Shown here: positions 47,001-55,415 of the stretch, in pieces
Numbering within the stretch: position 1 is the stretch's first letter
Layout of the letters: every line of letters starts with the position of its first letter
Origin: Aliivibrio sp. S4MY1
GTDB lineage: Bacteria; Pseudomonadota; Gammaproteobacteria; Enterobacterales; Vibrionaceae
Direction of reading: 5' to 3'
Assembly: GCF_028765545.1 (NCBI RefSeq)
Contig: NZ_JARACP010000013.1
Location: 39,623 to 103,622, forward strand
DNA: 64,000 bases
Program-made: the position numbers and the translations under genes
The notes under the pieces: generated by a model
Seen by the model: the letters and a program-made list of their open reading frames with translations, nothing else
Database searches by the model: none
What the model was told of the DNA's origin: nothing

Positions 47001-48926
47001 TTATGGATGCCAATTTGATTCTGCTTGTGTTAAAAAAGGACCTTTCCGCCCCATGATTTCTCGATAATACATTTCAAACATTAAAATATTTTTCACATAA
47101 ACTCTGGTCTCTTTAAATGAAATGCCCTCGATATACGCAAAGATATCAATATTTGAATTAGACTGTCGTCGCCATACAGACACCATCGTTGGTCCCGCGT
47201 TATACGCAGCGTAAGCAAAAATCCTATTTTGATCATAATGATTCAATAAATGACCAAGATAGCGACTGCCAATTTCAACATTCTTATCAACGTTAAACAG
47301 CTCAGATCTTTGTTGATAGCTGATATTGTACTTTTCTGTAATATACGTTGCCGTACTAGGTAGCACTTGCATTAAACCCAAAGCTCCAACAGGAGAATGG
47401 ACTAACGGTGAAAAACCACTCTCTTGCCGTGTTAATGACAATAATGAGGTAACATCTACTTTATGCTTCTTACCATAGCGTTCAAATACATCGTAATAAC
47501 GAACAGGAAAACGCAAATAAATGTAATCCCATAGTTGGCCAACCAATGTTGCATCATGGACAAAAGCCTGCCATTTCTGTTGTTTCGCATAAGCAGTAAG
47601 TAAAGCTTTGTCTTTCATTGGTGTTCTACTAATTAGGTGCCGCCATTGACTCTTTGCTGCCCCCTCTTTTCCAAGTGCTAACAATTCATGTATTCTAGCT
47701 ATATCTGATTCATACATAGACAGCTTTTCACTGTTTACTTCAGCCCGTGCTATAGGGTATTTAACTTGCCTGTTAAGACTGATTGCTGCTGCCACACTAT
47801 AAAAGTGACGTTCCCCTGATATACGTTTTAATCTCGCCTCTCCCGTTGCCTTATCGCCCAATTCAATTTCACTGCGCCCTAACCAATATTGCCAACGATA
47901 CGACGTTGTACTCTCTTCTGGTAACTTCAAGACCCAATGCTGAATGCCTTTCCAATCAGCCTTTCTAATCGCCAATCGAATCCGTTGATCTAATACGACA
48001 TCACTGCTTGAGTTTTCAAATATCTGATCTCGCCACTCAACTACATTTTGATCTTTTGCTTCTAATAATCGCACAGCCGCAAATTCTAACCCCGGTTGAA
48101 ACTCTCCCTCTTCAAACTCAAAATGATCCATTAAAAACTGAAACGTAGGATAGGCTTTAGCGACATCATGGCGAGCTACATGCATAAACATTGTTTGAGC
48201 GTAAGCACGATTAAACACTGTGTCTTTCTTGGTTTCAAAACGCATTATCATTTTGTTTGGCTTTTGATATAGCTCTAGCATTTCGGTTAACACATCCTGA
48301 CTCTGCTCACTAGATGCTAATTTTCGTAGATAAGTAATTAAACGAGGATTGCGGCTCTCTACTGCTAACAATGCACGCTGTAAGATCTCATTATCAGTTT
48401 TCCCCCCTGCCTGCGTCCAATATGAAAACAACTCATTACAAGCAGTAGATACACTCTCCCCATTTAACCAAAGTGATTCGGCTCCTTTGAATGCGAACGC
48501 TGTATTTCCTTGGTGATAATGAGCGGTGTAATACCAACATTGGTAATCTTGATCTCGAGGTAACGTGATTTGATACTCAGTTAACGCTTTCCAATTTTTA
48601 GATGCGATTAACGCATTAAGGTAATCAGCACGAATGGAAACAGAAAAAGGATAGTCAGAATACTCCGTTGAGAATTGATTCACTTGAGCGGGAGTTTTAT
48701 TAGCAATATCAAATAAAAATGCACGATAATCTGTATAGGCTGCTAGTGAATAGCCATTAATACTGGCACGCTTCTTATCATAAACAGAAATGTCTTTCTT
48801 ATTAAAACCTTGCTGGATGGCGTCATACGCATAGCGATCTAACCATAATTCAGAAACAGACACTGCCTCTGAGCAATAGCCAGTAAAAATCATCCCTATA
48901 CACCAATGCCTCATCCTTAAGTTCAT
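47001..48926 (-). CDS. slt: Soluble lytic murein transglycosylase Slt
   Basis: Slt cleaves peptidoglycan glycan strands in the periplasm, releasing 1,6-anhydro products. The 641 residues have a signal peptide (about 1-22), a long alpha-superhelical ring domain and a C-terminal catalytic domain with Glu502 in LTRQESGFSP followed by GALGLMQVLPSTA and YAAYNAGP. The length is normal (E. coli 645). AAGGA lies before the start. Confidence 0.93.
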   Translation of the reverse strand: MNLRMRHWCIGMIFTGYCSEAVSVSELWLDRYAYDAIQQGFNKKDISVYDKKRASINGYSLAAYTDYRAFLFDIANKTPAQVNQFSTEYSDYPFSVSIRADYLNALIASKNWKALTEYQITLPRDQDYQCWYYTAHYHQGNTAFAFKGAESLWLNGESVSTACNELFSYWTQAGGKTDNEILQRALLAVESRNPRLITYLRKLASSEQSQDVLTEMLELYQKPNKMIMRFETKKDTVFNRAYAQTMFMHVARHDVAKAYPTFQFLMDHFEFEEGEFQPGLEFAAVRLLEAKDQNVVEWRDQIFENSSSDVVLDQRIRLAIRKADWKGIQHWVLKLPEESTTSYRWQYWLGRSEIELGDKATGEARLKRISGERHFYSVAAAISLNRQVKYPIARAEVNSEKLSMYESDIARIHELLALGKEGAAKSQWRHLISRTPMKDKALLTAYAKQQKWQAFVHDATLVGQLWDYIYLRFPVRYYDVFERYGKKHKVDVTSLLSLTRQESGFSPLVHSPVGALGLMQVLPSTATYITEKYNISYQQRSELFNVDKNVEIGSRYLGHLLNHYDQNRIFAYAAYNAGPTMVSVWRRQSNSNIDIFAYIEGISFKETRVYVKNILMFEMYYREIMGRKGPFLTQAESNWHP

Positions 48927-48999
48927 CAGCTATCCTTTGTTCTACTTTTTATAATCAATAAGTGTGGTCTATTTATTGAACATTTTCCATTTATTGATA

Positions 49000-49545
49000 T
49001 CAGACTCCAAGAGGCTTAGGAAATTGAACCACTTTAATCTCATAGCTTTTCGCAGCGTATTGATGGTTTTCTTCAACTAAAGATACGATTTCCACATCGC
49101 ATTCCAAAACAGATTTAATGTTTGATAAACAGATCAATTGCGCATCAGTTAAGCGCTCATCAGCCTGTTTAACTACAACAAATAACAATGTACCATCTGC
49201 CTTATATAAAAACAGATCTGGCTCTCCAGAGGTAATTCCTGTTCGTAGTCCTTTAAAAAGAGAAAGCTTAATTGGATCGATATATTGAGCGAGCAATACT
49301 CGTCCTGAGTGATAGGTTGGGTTTTCAACCTCCCAATTACCTAGAGCGTAAAATACCGTACCTAGCCATCCCTTATCGTTATATTGAGCAAGCGTATAAT
49401 ACTTAGAAAAATATAATGAGGGCTCTTCATAAACCTCAGAAGGAACAAATAAATCAGATGAGACCCAATCCATTCTCCCTTGATTCCAACTCTCTAATAA
49501 CGTTTGAGGGTAATGTAATACCGTTTCCTTAATCGTATGAATCAT
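49000..49545 (-). CDS. VRR-NUC-like (PD-(D/E)XK fold) protein with altered active site
   Basis: The likely start at 49545 (GGAG upstream) gives 181 residues. The C-terminal part matches the VRR-NUC nuclease pattern: GEPDLFLYKADG, then FVVVKQ, then DERLTDAQ. The motif aspartate and lysine are present, but the glutamate expected two residues before the lysine is valine (codon GTA against GAA). This suggests a non-catalytic or degenerate member. The N-terminal part is unassigned. The family assignment is by pattern only. Confidence 0.6.
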   Translation of the reverse strand: MIHTIKETVLHYPQTLLESWNQGRMDWVSSDLFVPSEVYEEPSLYFSKYYTLAQYNDKGWLGTVFYALGNWEVENPTYHSGRVLLAQYIDPIKLSLFKGLRTGITSGEPDLFLYKADGTLLFVVVKQADERLTDAQLICLSNIKSVLECDVEIVSLVEENHQYAAKSYEIKVVQFPKPLGV

Positions 49546-49669
49546 CATAAACTCCATTTACTACGACAATATTTTAAAAATAAATCAGTTATCTAACTTC
49601 TTAATCTATAATACGTTGAATTGTCATTATGGAATTTGATAAGTGGCACATTTTCAACTAGCGAAAAAA

Positions 49670-50125
49670 TTATTTATCTCGATAGATCATACAGGTAGCT
49701 GTGGCATGAGCATATAAGTTACCTTGTTTATCTTTCAAGCTTCCTTCAGATATACCCAAAGAATAGCCAGACTGTATAACACGGCTTTCGGCAATCAATA
49801 GTGTGTTTTGGGGTATTGCCTTCAACATTTTCACATGCAGGTCGATCGTCCCATAACCTACATTAGGTTCTAAGGTGGTATGAACAGCACAGCCTGTTAC
49901 TAAGTCCATTACTGTTGCAAAGAAACCGCCATGCACACCACCAAGAGGATTTAAATGACGCTCATCCGCCATCGCTTCAAAAATGACTTTTCCATATTCA
50001 GCAACAGTGATTTTCATTGGCACAACTTCCGACATTGATGGATGTGGAAAGTCACCAGTCACCATTGCTTGCATCAGTTCTAAGCCAGACAAAAGCTCTA
50101 AACCTGTTGTTTTTTCATTAAGCAT
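49670..50125 (-). CDS. PaaI-type hotdog thioesterase
   Basis: The 151 residues fit the single hotdog domain: NPLGGVHGGFFATVMDLVTGCAVHTTL, in which HGG and the downstream aspartate form the active-site region, then YGTIDLHVKMLKAIP. Members hydrolyse acyl-CoA thioesters, often aromatic ones. The substrate is not predictable. It is a single gene on the minus strand. Confidence 0.87.
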   Translation of the reverse strand: MLNEKTTGLELLSGLELMQAMVTGDFPHPSMSEVVPMKITVAEYGKVIFEAMADERHLNPLGGVHGGFFATVMDLVTGCAVHTTLEPNVGYGTIDLHVKMLKAIPQNTLLIAESRVIQSGYSLGISEGSLKDKQGNLYAHATATCMIYRDK

Positions 50126-50264
50126 TGCATTTCCCTATGTATATTTAATTAGAATTATTATCTACATCTAGTAAAAATACTGCTTAATTAAGGGAATGCC
50201 ATTATCCATTCGTCATAGTGTGAACCAAGTAACAACTGGACAGACCAGAACGACTTAACAACTG

Positions 50265-50927
50265 CTAACTATTTTGCTTTTCCATTTTTAATTCTGCAGA
50301 GACTTTAGTTACACGAACTGAAATCGCAATACAAATCAAATAAGGGCTTAAATACCAAAAAGCTTCTTCCAATGGATGTTTTTTGGTTTCTAGCATCGTA
50401 GTTTCATACACATGCTTTTGACTCTGATAGTTATCAAACATACCTTCTAAGTACATTATATTAGATTCAATTAGCCCCGAGCTAAAAGTGATTCTTGGTA
50501 AGCTATCAAACGTAATATTAGGAAGCTCATTAAAATTCATCGAACGTAAATACAGTGTTGATTCTAAAAACCAAGCACAAGATTGTTGCGACTCAACCCC
50601 CTCATCCACGCCTTTCTCATTCGTACATAAGAAACTCTCTAGCTGATTAGAGGTATACTTATTGATGGATTCAAGGCTTAACACTGCACGAGTATGCTCT
50701 GTCTCAGCCCAATCACTGGCCACTCTTGATCTGACTTCAGAGACGGTTCCCATCAATCCTATGCCAGCAACAAGCGGCCAAAGATAATCGACTTTTTTCC
50801 ATTGCACTTTAGATAGGTTTTTGCCACACCACAAAGGGATATGTAAAACTCCAGTAAGAAGTAAGGTCATAAAGAAGAAAAACGTTGAATTGGAGAGTAT
50901 AATCTCACTACTAAAAAAACTGTCCAT
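50265..50927 (-). CDS. Hypothetical membrane protein
   Basis: The 220 residues have two membrane helices near the N-terminus (about 12-32 and 48-62), an extracytoplasmic region with two cysteines (FLCTNEK, QQSCAW) and a C-terminal helix (about 190-206). I do not recognise a family. It is divergent from the next gene with a 60-bp gap, so the two may share a control region. Confidence 0.55.
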   Translation of the reverse strand: MDSFFSSEIILSNSTFFFFMTLLLTGVLHIPLWCGKNLSKVQWKKVDYLWPLVAGIGLMGTVSEVRSRVASDWAETEHTRAVLSLESINKYTSNQLESFLCTNEKGVDEGVESQQSCAWFLESTLYLRSMNFNELPNITFDSLPRITFSSGLIESNIMYLEGMFDNYQSQKHVYETTMLETKKHPLEEAFWYLSPYLICIAISVRVTKVSAELKMEKQNS

Positions 50928-50989
50928 AACGGCTTATTTACACTCTTTTGGTTACGTAAACTCTTGGATAAAAATAAAGAAGGCTCTTG

Positions 50990-51442
50990 ATGAAAAAACG
51001 CATACATAGTGCATACAAAGGTGAAATCTATGGTATTTCATTTTTTACTTATTTTGCAGACAACTATACTGATAAAAAATCTCACCCACTGTGGTTAGCC
51101 TTGACTCAAGTTGAGAGAGCAACGGCAGATCTACTTGAGATCAGCCTACACAAGCTTCAAATACCGTTTGAACGCCACGACCCTTTAATGATCGATAAAG
51201 GCATTATTGATGCAAAACGCTGGCTTACTCTGCCTTGGAATGAGCTTGTAGATACACTCACCGATTGGGTCAAGCCATACGAAAAAAAATATCGTGAGTG
51301 GGCTCTAGAAGCAGAAGACCATACTGAAGTCTTCCAGCTAATCGCAGACCACGAGACTGCTATTTACCAATGTTGGAAAGCAGAACAAAACGGAGAACCC
51401 GGCATTGGTTATTTATCTACATTTATACAAAAGTACACATAA
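50990..51442 (+). CDS. Conserved hypothetical helical protein
   Basis: The ATG at 50990 with AAGG seven bases upstream gives 150 residues. The sequence is mostly helical, with an ETAIYQCW segment near the end and several Glu/His pairs (EVERATADLLE-like region, ADHETAIY), suggesting a helical bundle perhaps able to bind metal. No family was identified, so this is only a description. It is the only + strand gene in the surrounding run of minus-strand genes. Confidence 0.5.
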   Translation: MKKRIHSAYKGEIYGISFFTYFADNYTDKKSHPLWLALTQVERATADLLEISLHKLQIPFERHDPLMIDKGIIDAKRWLTLPWNELVDTLTDWVKPYEKKYREWALEAEDHTEVFQLIADHETAIYQCWKAEQNGEPGIGYLSTFIQKYT

Positions 51443-51504
51443 CTATAAGTAAAAAGTGATATGTACTATTAATTCAACTTGCTCTTTTTAATGCGTAAAT
51501 TCAC

Positions 51505-52050
51505 TTATATTGATTTTGTTACGCGACATGGATTCCCAACGGCAACACTGCTCTCTGGTATATCACGCGTAACCACACTCCCCGCTCCAATCACGCAGTT
51601 ATCCCCAATAGTAACCCCTGGTAATATTGATACATTACCTCCAAGCCAAACATTATTGCCAATAGTGATTGGAGAGCCATACTCAGTACTTAGACGCTCA
51701 ATAGGATCTAACGGATGCGTTGCCGTAGATATCATAACATTCGGACCAAACAGAACATTATCACCAATCGTCACCTTACACACATCTAATATTGTCAAAT
51801 TATGGTTAGAATAAAAATTACTCCCTAGCTCAATGTTATAGCCATAATCACAAAAGAAATTCGGTTCTATATTTACGTGATCTTTTATACAAAGCAGAGC
51901 TTTTAAAATCTCAGCCCTTTCATCTAGCTTGGTTGGATCAGCCAAGTTAAATTGATGGCATATTGCCTTCGCTCTCATCCTTTCACTGAGCAAGACGTCA
52001 TCCCAAGCATCGTAAGGTAAACCTGCAAGCATTTTTTCTTTTTCAGTCAT
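51505..52050 (-). CDS. Maltose O-acetyltransferase-like hexapeptide transferase
   Basis: The 181-residue protein starts MTEKEKMLAGLPYDAWDD, the typical N-terminus of Maa/NodL acetyltransferases. Left-handed beta-helix repeats follow (VTIGDNVLFGPNVMIS, ITIGNNVWLGGNVSIL, VTIGDNCVIGAGSVV) with the catalytic histidine in STATHPLD. It transfers acetyl from acetyl-CoA to a sugar. The ATG overlaps the stop of the upstream small gene (ATGA), so they are translated together. Confidence 0.9.
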   Translation of the reverse strand: MTEKEKMLAGLPYDAWDDVLLSERMRAKAICHQFNLADPTKLDERAEILKALLCIKDHVNIEPNFFCDYGYNIELGSNFYSNHNLTILDVCKVTIGDNVLFGPNVMISTATHPLDPIERLSTEYGSPITIGNNVWLGGNVSILPGVTIGDNCVIGAGSVVTRDIPESSVAVGNPCRVTKSI

Positions 52051-52304
52051 TTCAATACACATCGAGATGCCTTAGTTCCTGCTATAAAAGCGATAATAAG
52101 CAACAGCAAAACAAATACGGTAGACACCAGATAACTGATCCCTACAGAAAAACCAAATCCCCAAGCTAACGCAAAAACCAATCCCTGAAAAGCCTCATAA
52201 GGCCATTGATAAACAGGGAAATGTGAACCTGAAGATAATAGAGCAATAAGTCCTATTAACGTAAAAAATGAAGCCAATAAACCAGAAATTCGTGCTTTAT
52301 CCAT
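52047..52304 (-). CDS. Small membrane protein upstream of the acetyltransferase
   Basis: The 85 residues contain two membrane helices (about 8-25 and 55-76). No family was recognised. It overlaps the acetyltransferase by four bases and follows the cupin gene by nine bases, so the three form a minus-strand operon. Confidence 0.6.
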   Translation of the reverse strand: MDKARISGLLASFFTLIGLIALLSSGSHFPVYQWPYEAFQGLVFALAWGFGFSVGISYLVSTVFVLLLLIIAFIAGTKASRCVLK

Positions 52305-52313
52305 ATCTATTAC

Positions 52314-52628
52314 TCAAACATAAAAAATAGCTAACCAAACCGTTACTTCTTTTAAAGATGTCGCTTTAACCTTGTGTTTTTCGTGCGCTTTAATATTAAG
52401 GTAATCGCCTTTCTTTAAGTGTACTTCACGGCCATCTTCAAACTCTATGACACCAAAACCAGATAACACCACGACCCACTCATTTTCATCCTGATCATAC
52501 CACCCTTGCTCTGGCGAACTCTGTCCATAAGATAAAACACGCTCAATACGAAGATTCTGAGTTGTCACTATCTCTTCAAATATCTCAGAAGGGACTGAGG
52601 TTGGAATATCTTCAAATACATTATTCAT
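52314..52628 (-). CDS. Cupin-domain protein
   Basis: The ATG at 52628 with GGAGAG six bases upstream gives 104 residues. A single cupin barrel is seen: GWYDQDENEWVVVLSGFGVIEFEDG and GDYLNIKAHEKHKV, where the conserved Glu and His residues would bind a metal. The pattern is like small cupins that accompany phosphonate or sugar metabolism, but the function is unknown. It is first in a three-gene operon. Confidence 0.8.
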   Translation of the reverse strand: MNNVFEDIPTSVPSEIFEEIVTTQNLRIERVLSYGQSSPEQGWYDQDENEWVVVLSGFGVIEFEDGREVHLKKGDYLNIKAHEKHKVKATSLKEVTVWLAIFYV

Positions 52629-52658
52629 CTGCTGCTCTCCTTGCATAGCATTTAAAAT

Positions 52659-52699
52659 AAAAAAGCCCGATAAACCATTGTCTATCGAGCTTTATTTTA
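52659..52699 (-). terminator. Terminator after the RidA gene
   Basis: AAAGCCCGATA (52662-52672) pairs with TATCGAGCTTT (52683-52693) with one mismatch; A runs on the left give a T run on the minus strand. Confidence 0.75.
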
Positions 52700-52714
52700 A
52701 TACAAATCGTCTTG

Positions 52715-53062
52715 TTATTTCACCGCAGCGACAAAAGCAATTTCAACTAAATAATCAGGATCGGCTAACTCTACTTTTAAGCAAGCTCGGCTTGGTGCAC
52801 AGCCTTCAGGTAACCACTTGATCCATGCCTCATTTAAAATGCTTAGATTTGCAAAATCAGTAACATAGATAGTGACTGAAACAAGACGTGATTTATCACT
52901 ATTCACGCTTGCAAGCATCTCTTCTGCTTGAGCAAATACTTGATCTACCTGACCTAGCATATCTGCGGTTTCATCAGCTGGCACTTCAACAAAATGCGCC
53001 ATCTTATTAAACACGGTTACATCAGACCATTTTTCACTTGGATTAATACGTTGGATATCCAT
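52715..53062 (-). CDS. RidA-family protein (Rid2-like)
   Basis: The 115-residue trimer-forming fold has VEVPADETADMLGQ, VTIYVTDFANL and the arginine-containing APSRACLKVELADPDYLVEI segment, which holds the active arginine that lets RidA proteins hydrolyse reactive enamine/imine intermediates. It is therefore probably an enamine deaminase for metabolic damage control. It is a single gene with its own terminator. Confidence 0.88.
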   Translation of the reverse strand: MDIQRINPSEKWSDVTVFNKMAHFVEVPADETADMLGQVDQVFAQAEEMLASVNSDKSRLVSVTIYVTDFANLSILNEAWIKWLPEGCAPSRACLKVELADPDYLVEIAFVAAVK

Positions 53063-53222
53063 TATTCAATAACACTCAGCTATAAATTATCATGGCGCAT
53101 TTTGCTCAAGATTTACCATTTTGTCACTTTAAATTTATAAAAATTGCATATAATTTATGCGACTTAAATTATGATAATTAGACTATGGCAGTAACATATT
53201 AATATCAGAGTCTATATTGCAT

Positions 53223-53576
53223 TCAAACCAACACTTGCCGTGTACTTCTATTAAAGTGATGCACTAATTTTTCGATGTTCTCATCTACCATTTGCTCAGG
53301 TTTGCATCCATTTGGACAAGCCATACGTGGTGTTGTGCCAAACAAGCGGCAGATCAGTGGGCGTTCTTCATATACAGTGCATCCATGTGGACCTAAGTGC
53401 ACACAATTATACGCTTCTAGTGCGGTTTCATGTTCAGCGTCTGTTTTAACAGGCAAACGTCGCATTTCTTCTGCAGAGGCTGTTACTGGCCCACAACAAT
53501 CGTGGCACCCTTTTGTGCATTCGAACGATGGAATACGCTGTCGTAAAATCTCAATGACTTTTCGATCATCATTCAT
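53223..53576 (-). CDS. YkgJ-family cysteine cluster protein
   Basis: The 117 residues contain the metal-binding cluster CTKGCHDCCGP (CxxxCxxCC) and further cysteines in YNCVHLGPHGC, LICRLFG and MACPNGC. The family is thought to bind zinc or an iron-sulfur centre; the role is unknown. It starts five bases after the phnA/yjdM stop and belongs to the same unit. Confidence 0.82.
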   Translation of the reverse strand: MNDDRKVIEILRQRIPSFECTKGCHDCCGPVTASAEEMRRLPVKTDAEHETALEAYNCVHLGPHGCTVYEERPLICRLFGTTPRMACPNGCKPEQMVDENIEKLVHHFNRSTRQVLV

Positions 53577-53581
53577 AATAG

Positions 53582-53917
53582 TTAAGCTTTTTTAACAAAT
53601 TGAGCAGTGACCATCATTTCACCAACGCCATCTACTTTGCAATCTAACTGATGATCTTTCCCATCAACGATACGTTTAATGACTGCTTTTGTGCCTACTT
53701 TAATCACTAAAGAGCTGCCTTTTACTTTGAGATCTTTAGCCACCGTAACTTTGTTGCCTTCTTCTAACAAGGTTCCGTTCGCGTCTTTTACGCTCACCAT
53801 CTCTTCCATAAGGACTTCTTCAGGGTTCCACTCATGGGCGCATTCAGGGCAAATAAAGTGGTTTTGATCTGGATAAACAAATTCTGAATGACATGCAGGA
53901 CAAGGAGGAAGAGACAT
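53582..53917 (-). CDS. yjdM: PhnA/YjdM zinc-ribbon protein
   Basis: The 111 residues start with a zinc ribbon (CPACHSEF, CPECAHEW) and continue with the PhnA domain (VSVKDANGTLLEEGNKVTVAKDLKVKG). Despite its name, E. coli YjdM is not clearly involved in phosphonate use. The function is unknown. It is followed at once by the YkgJ-type gene. Confidence 0.92.
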   Translation of the reverse strand: MSLPPCPACHSEFVYPDQNHFICPECAHEWNPEEVLMEEMVSVKDANGTLLEEGNKVTVAKDLKVKGSSLVIKVGTKAVIKRIVDGKDHQLDCKVDGVGEMMVTAQFVKKA

Positions 53918-54086
53918 ATTCGATTACTTCTTATTTAATGAACTTAACCTTTATAGTAATAGGTCTATATAAAGAATGAAATGCCTTAGTGAAATATCAT
54001 TAAAACACATATACAAAAACACCCCATTCAAGATGAGGCGTTTTTATTCAGTTATCGGCACAAGCACTAATTCTCAGCAACAAGCG

Positions 54087-55118
54087 CTAGGCTAGCTGTC
54101 TTAATTTATGCTCAACCATTGGGTCATCAGGCACTAATAACTGCGCCATTTCTAACAGTTGGATCGCATCTTGTGGGTGCTCATCTTGATGCTTCATTGC
54201 GATATCAATTAAAGGTTGTACATCTATTTGAGCTTGATGCTCTTGTACGTGCGCTTCTTTCTCACCAAGGACAATGTTGTGTGCTTTACTCAATAAGCCT
54301 AGACGATGCTCAGAGCTTGAATTGGCTTTATTAAGGCGCTTGTAATAATCTTCTTTAAAACGCAATGTTTTAGTCTGCTGACGGAACTGAGCAATATCGA
54401 TTTGTTGGTGACGCATAAAATCAACCGCCACTTGCTTATAAAAACCAAACTTATTCAAATACGTTGCATGAGTACCGTGCCCCATGCCAAACACACGTAA
54501 ATGTGTCAATTCTGGATAACGTTTTGCGTGCAAGCGATCAATACGGTTAGTCGGGTCATAAATGATATAACCTTTCGCTTTGCCTAAATTAAGATCGTGA
54601 TAATCCCCTTCCCAATCAAATTGTTGTGCTATCTCTGTGCTTGATCTGTCATCCCACGGCGCTATATTCTGGTTTTTAGTGCTCACAGGGTGAAACAGCA
54701 ATACTTGGTCAAGTTGCAACACATCGGCAAAAGCACCAACGGCAAAACCACCGCGACTTAACCCATAACCCAATCGGTTTTTAAACGGTTCGAGTAATGT
54801 CGATAATTGTTCGAGGAAGAAGATTAAATTACGATTACGGAACCAATTACTTTGACCTAAATGTTGAAAAGCAATGATATTCACATCTTGTTTTTGCGCC
54901 AAGAGATAACCCCACGGTGCAAAGTCATCATGAAGATCTTGTTCTTTTAGGTTAGTTCCCGCAGGAGAAAACGTAAACAGTAATGGCTTATCCAAGTCAA
55001 TAAACTCATACTTAACAAAGACATCGTCAAGTAAATCGCTTCCAGTCATTGGAAGTCTTGCTTGTTGCTCTGGATGTGAGTTGGTTAACCACTCATCTAA
55101 CCAATACAGTAATTTCAT
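54087..55118 (-). CDS. Alpha/beta hydrolase-like protein with C-terminal helical repeats
   Basis: The 343 residues have a nucleophile elbow (LGYGLSRGGFAVG; candidate serine about residue 121), a late histidine in GMGHGTHA and an Asp in YDPTNRID, which could complete a hydrolase triad. The C-terminal 80 residues are helical and TPR-like (AIQLLEMAQLLVPDDPMVEHKL). I cannot assign a substrate. It is a single gene. Confidence 0.65.
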   Translation of the reverse strand: MKLLYWLDEWLTNSHPEQQARLPMTGSDLLDDVFVKYEFIDLDKPLLFTFSPAGTNLKEQDLHDDFAPWGYLLAQKQDVNIIAFQHLGQSNWFRNRNLIFFLEQLSTLLEPFKNRLGYGLSRGGFAVGAFADVLQLDQVLLFHPVSTKNQNIAPWDDRSSTEIAQQFDWEGDYHDLNLGKAKGYIIYDPTNRIDRLHAKRYPELTHLRVFGMGHGTHATYLNKFGFYKQVAVDFMRHQQIDIAQFRQQTKTLRFKEDYYKRLNKANSSSEHRLGLLSKAHNIVLGEKEAHVQEHQAQIDVQPLIDIAMKHQDEHPQDAIQLLEMAQLLVPDDPMVEHKLRQLA

Positions 55119-55415
55119 TTAGCTCTCCTCTAAAACAGGCGCGAGATTGTATCAAAAATCACCGCTAAACGAAAATTTAGTTTGAACACTAACATTTATA
55201 ACTGAAATAAATTTAATAAGCAGTTAATGCAAAAGAATAAAAAAATCAGCAATAATAGTGAAAGAAACCCACTAGAACTGATTATTCGCATTTTCATTTT
55301 TTGTTGAATGTCACATAACAATAAAAACAACCTCTCAATAATAAGATTTTAAAGTATATTTACACTTCTTCTATTGATAAAATAAATGTTACTTAATTCT
55401 TTTTGATATTCCTAC

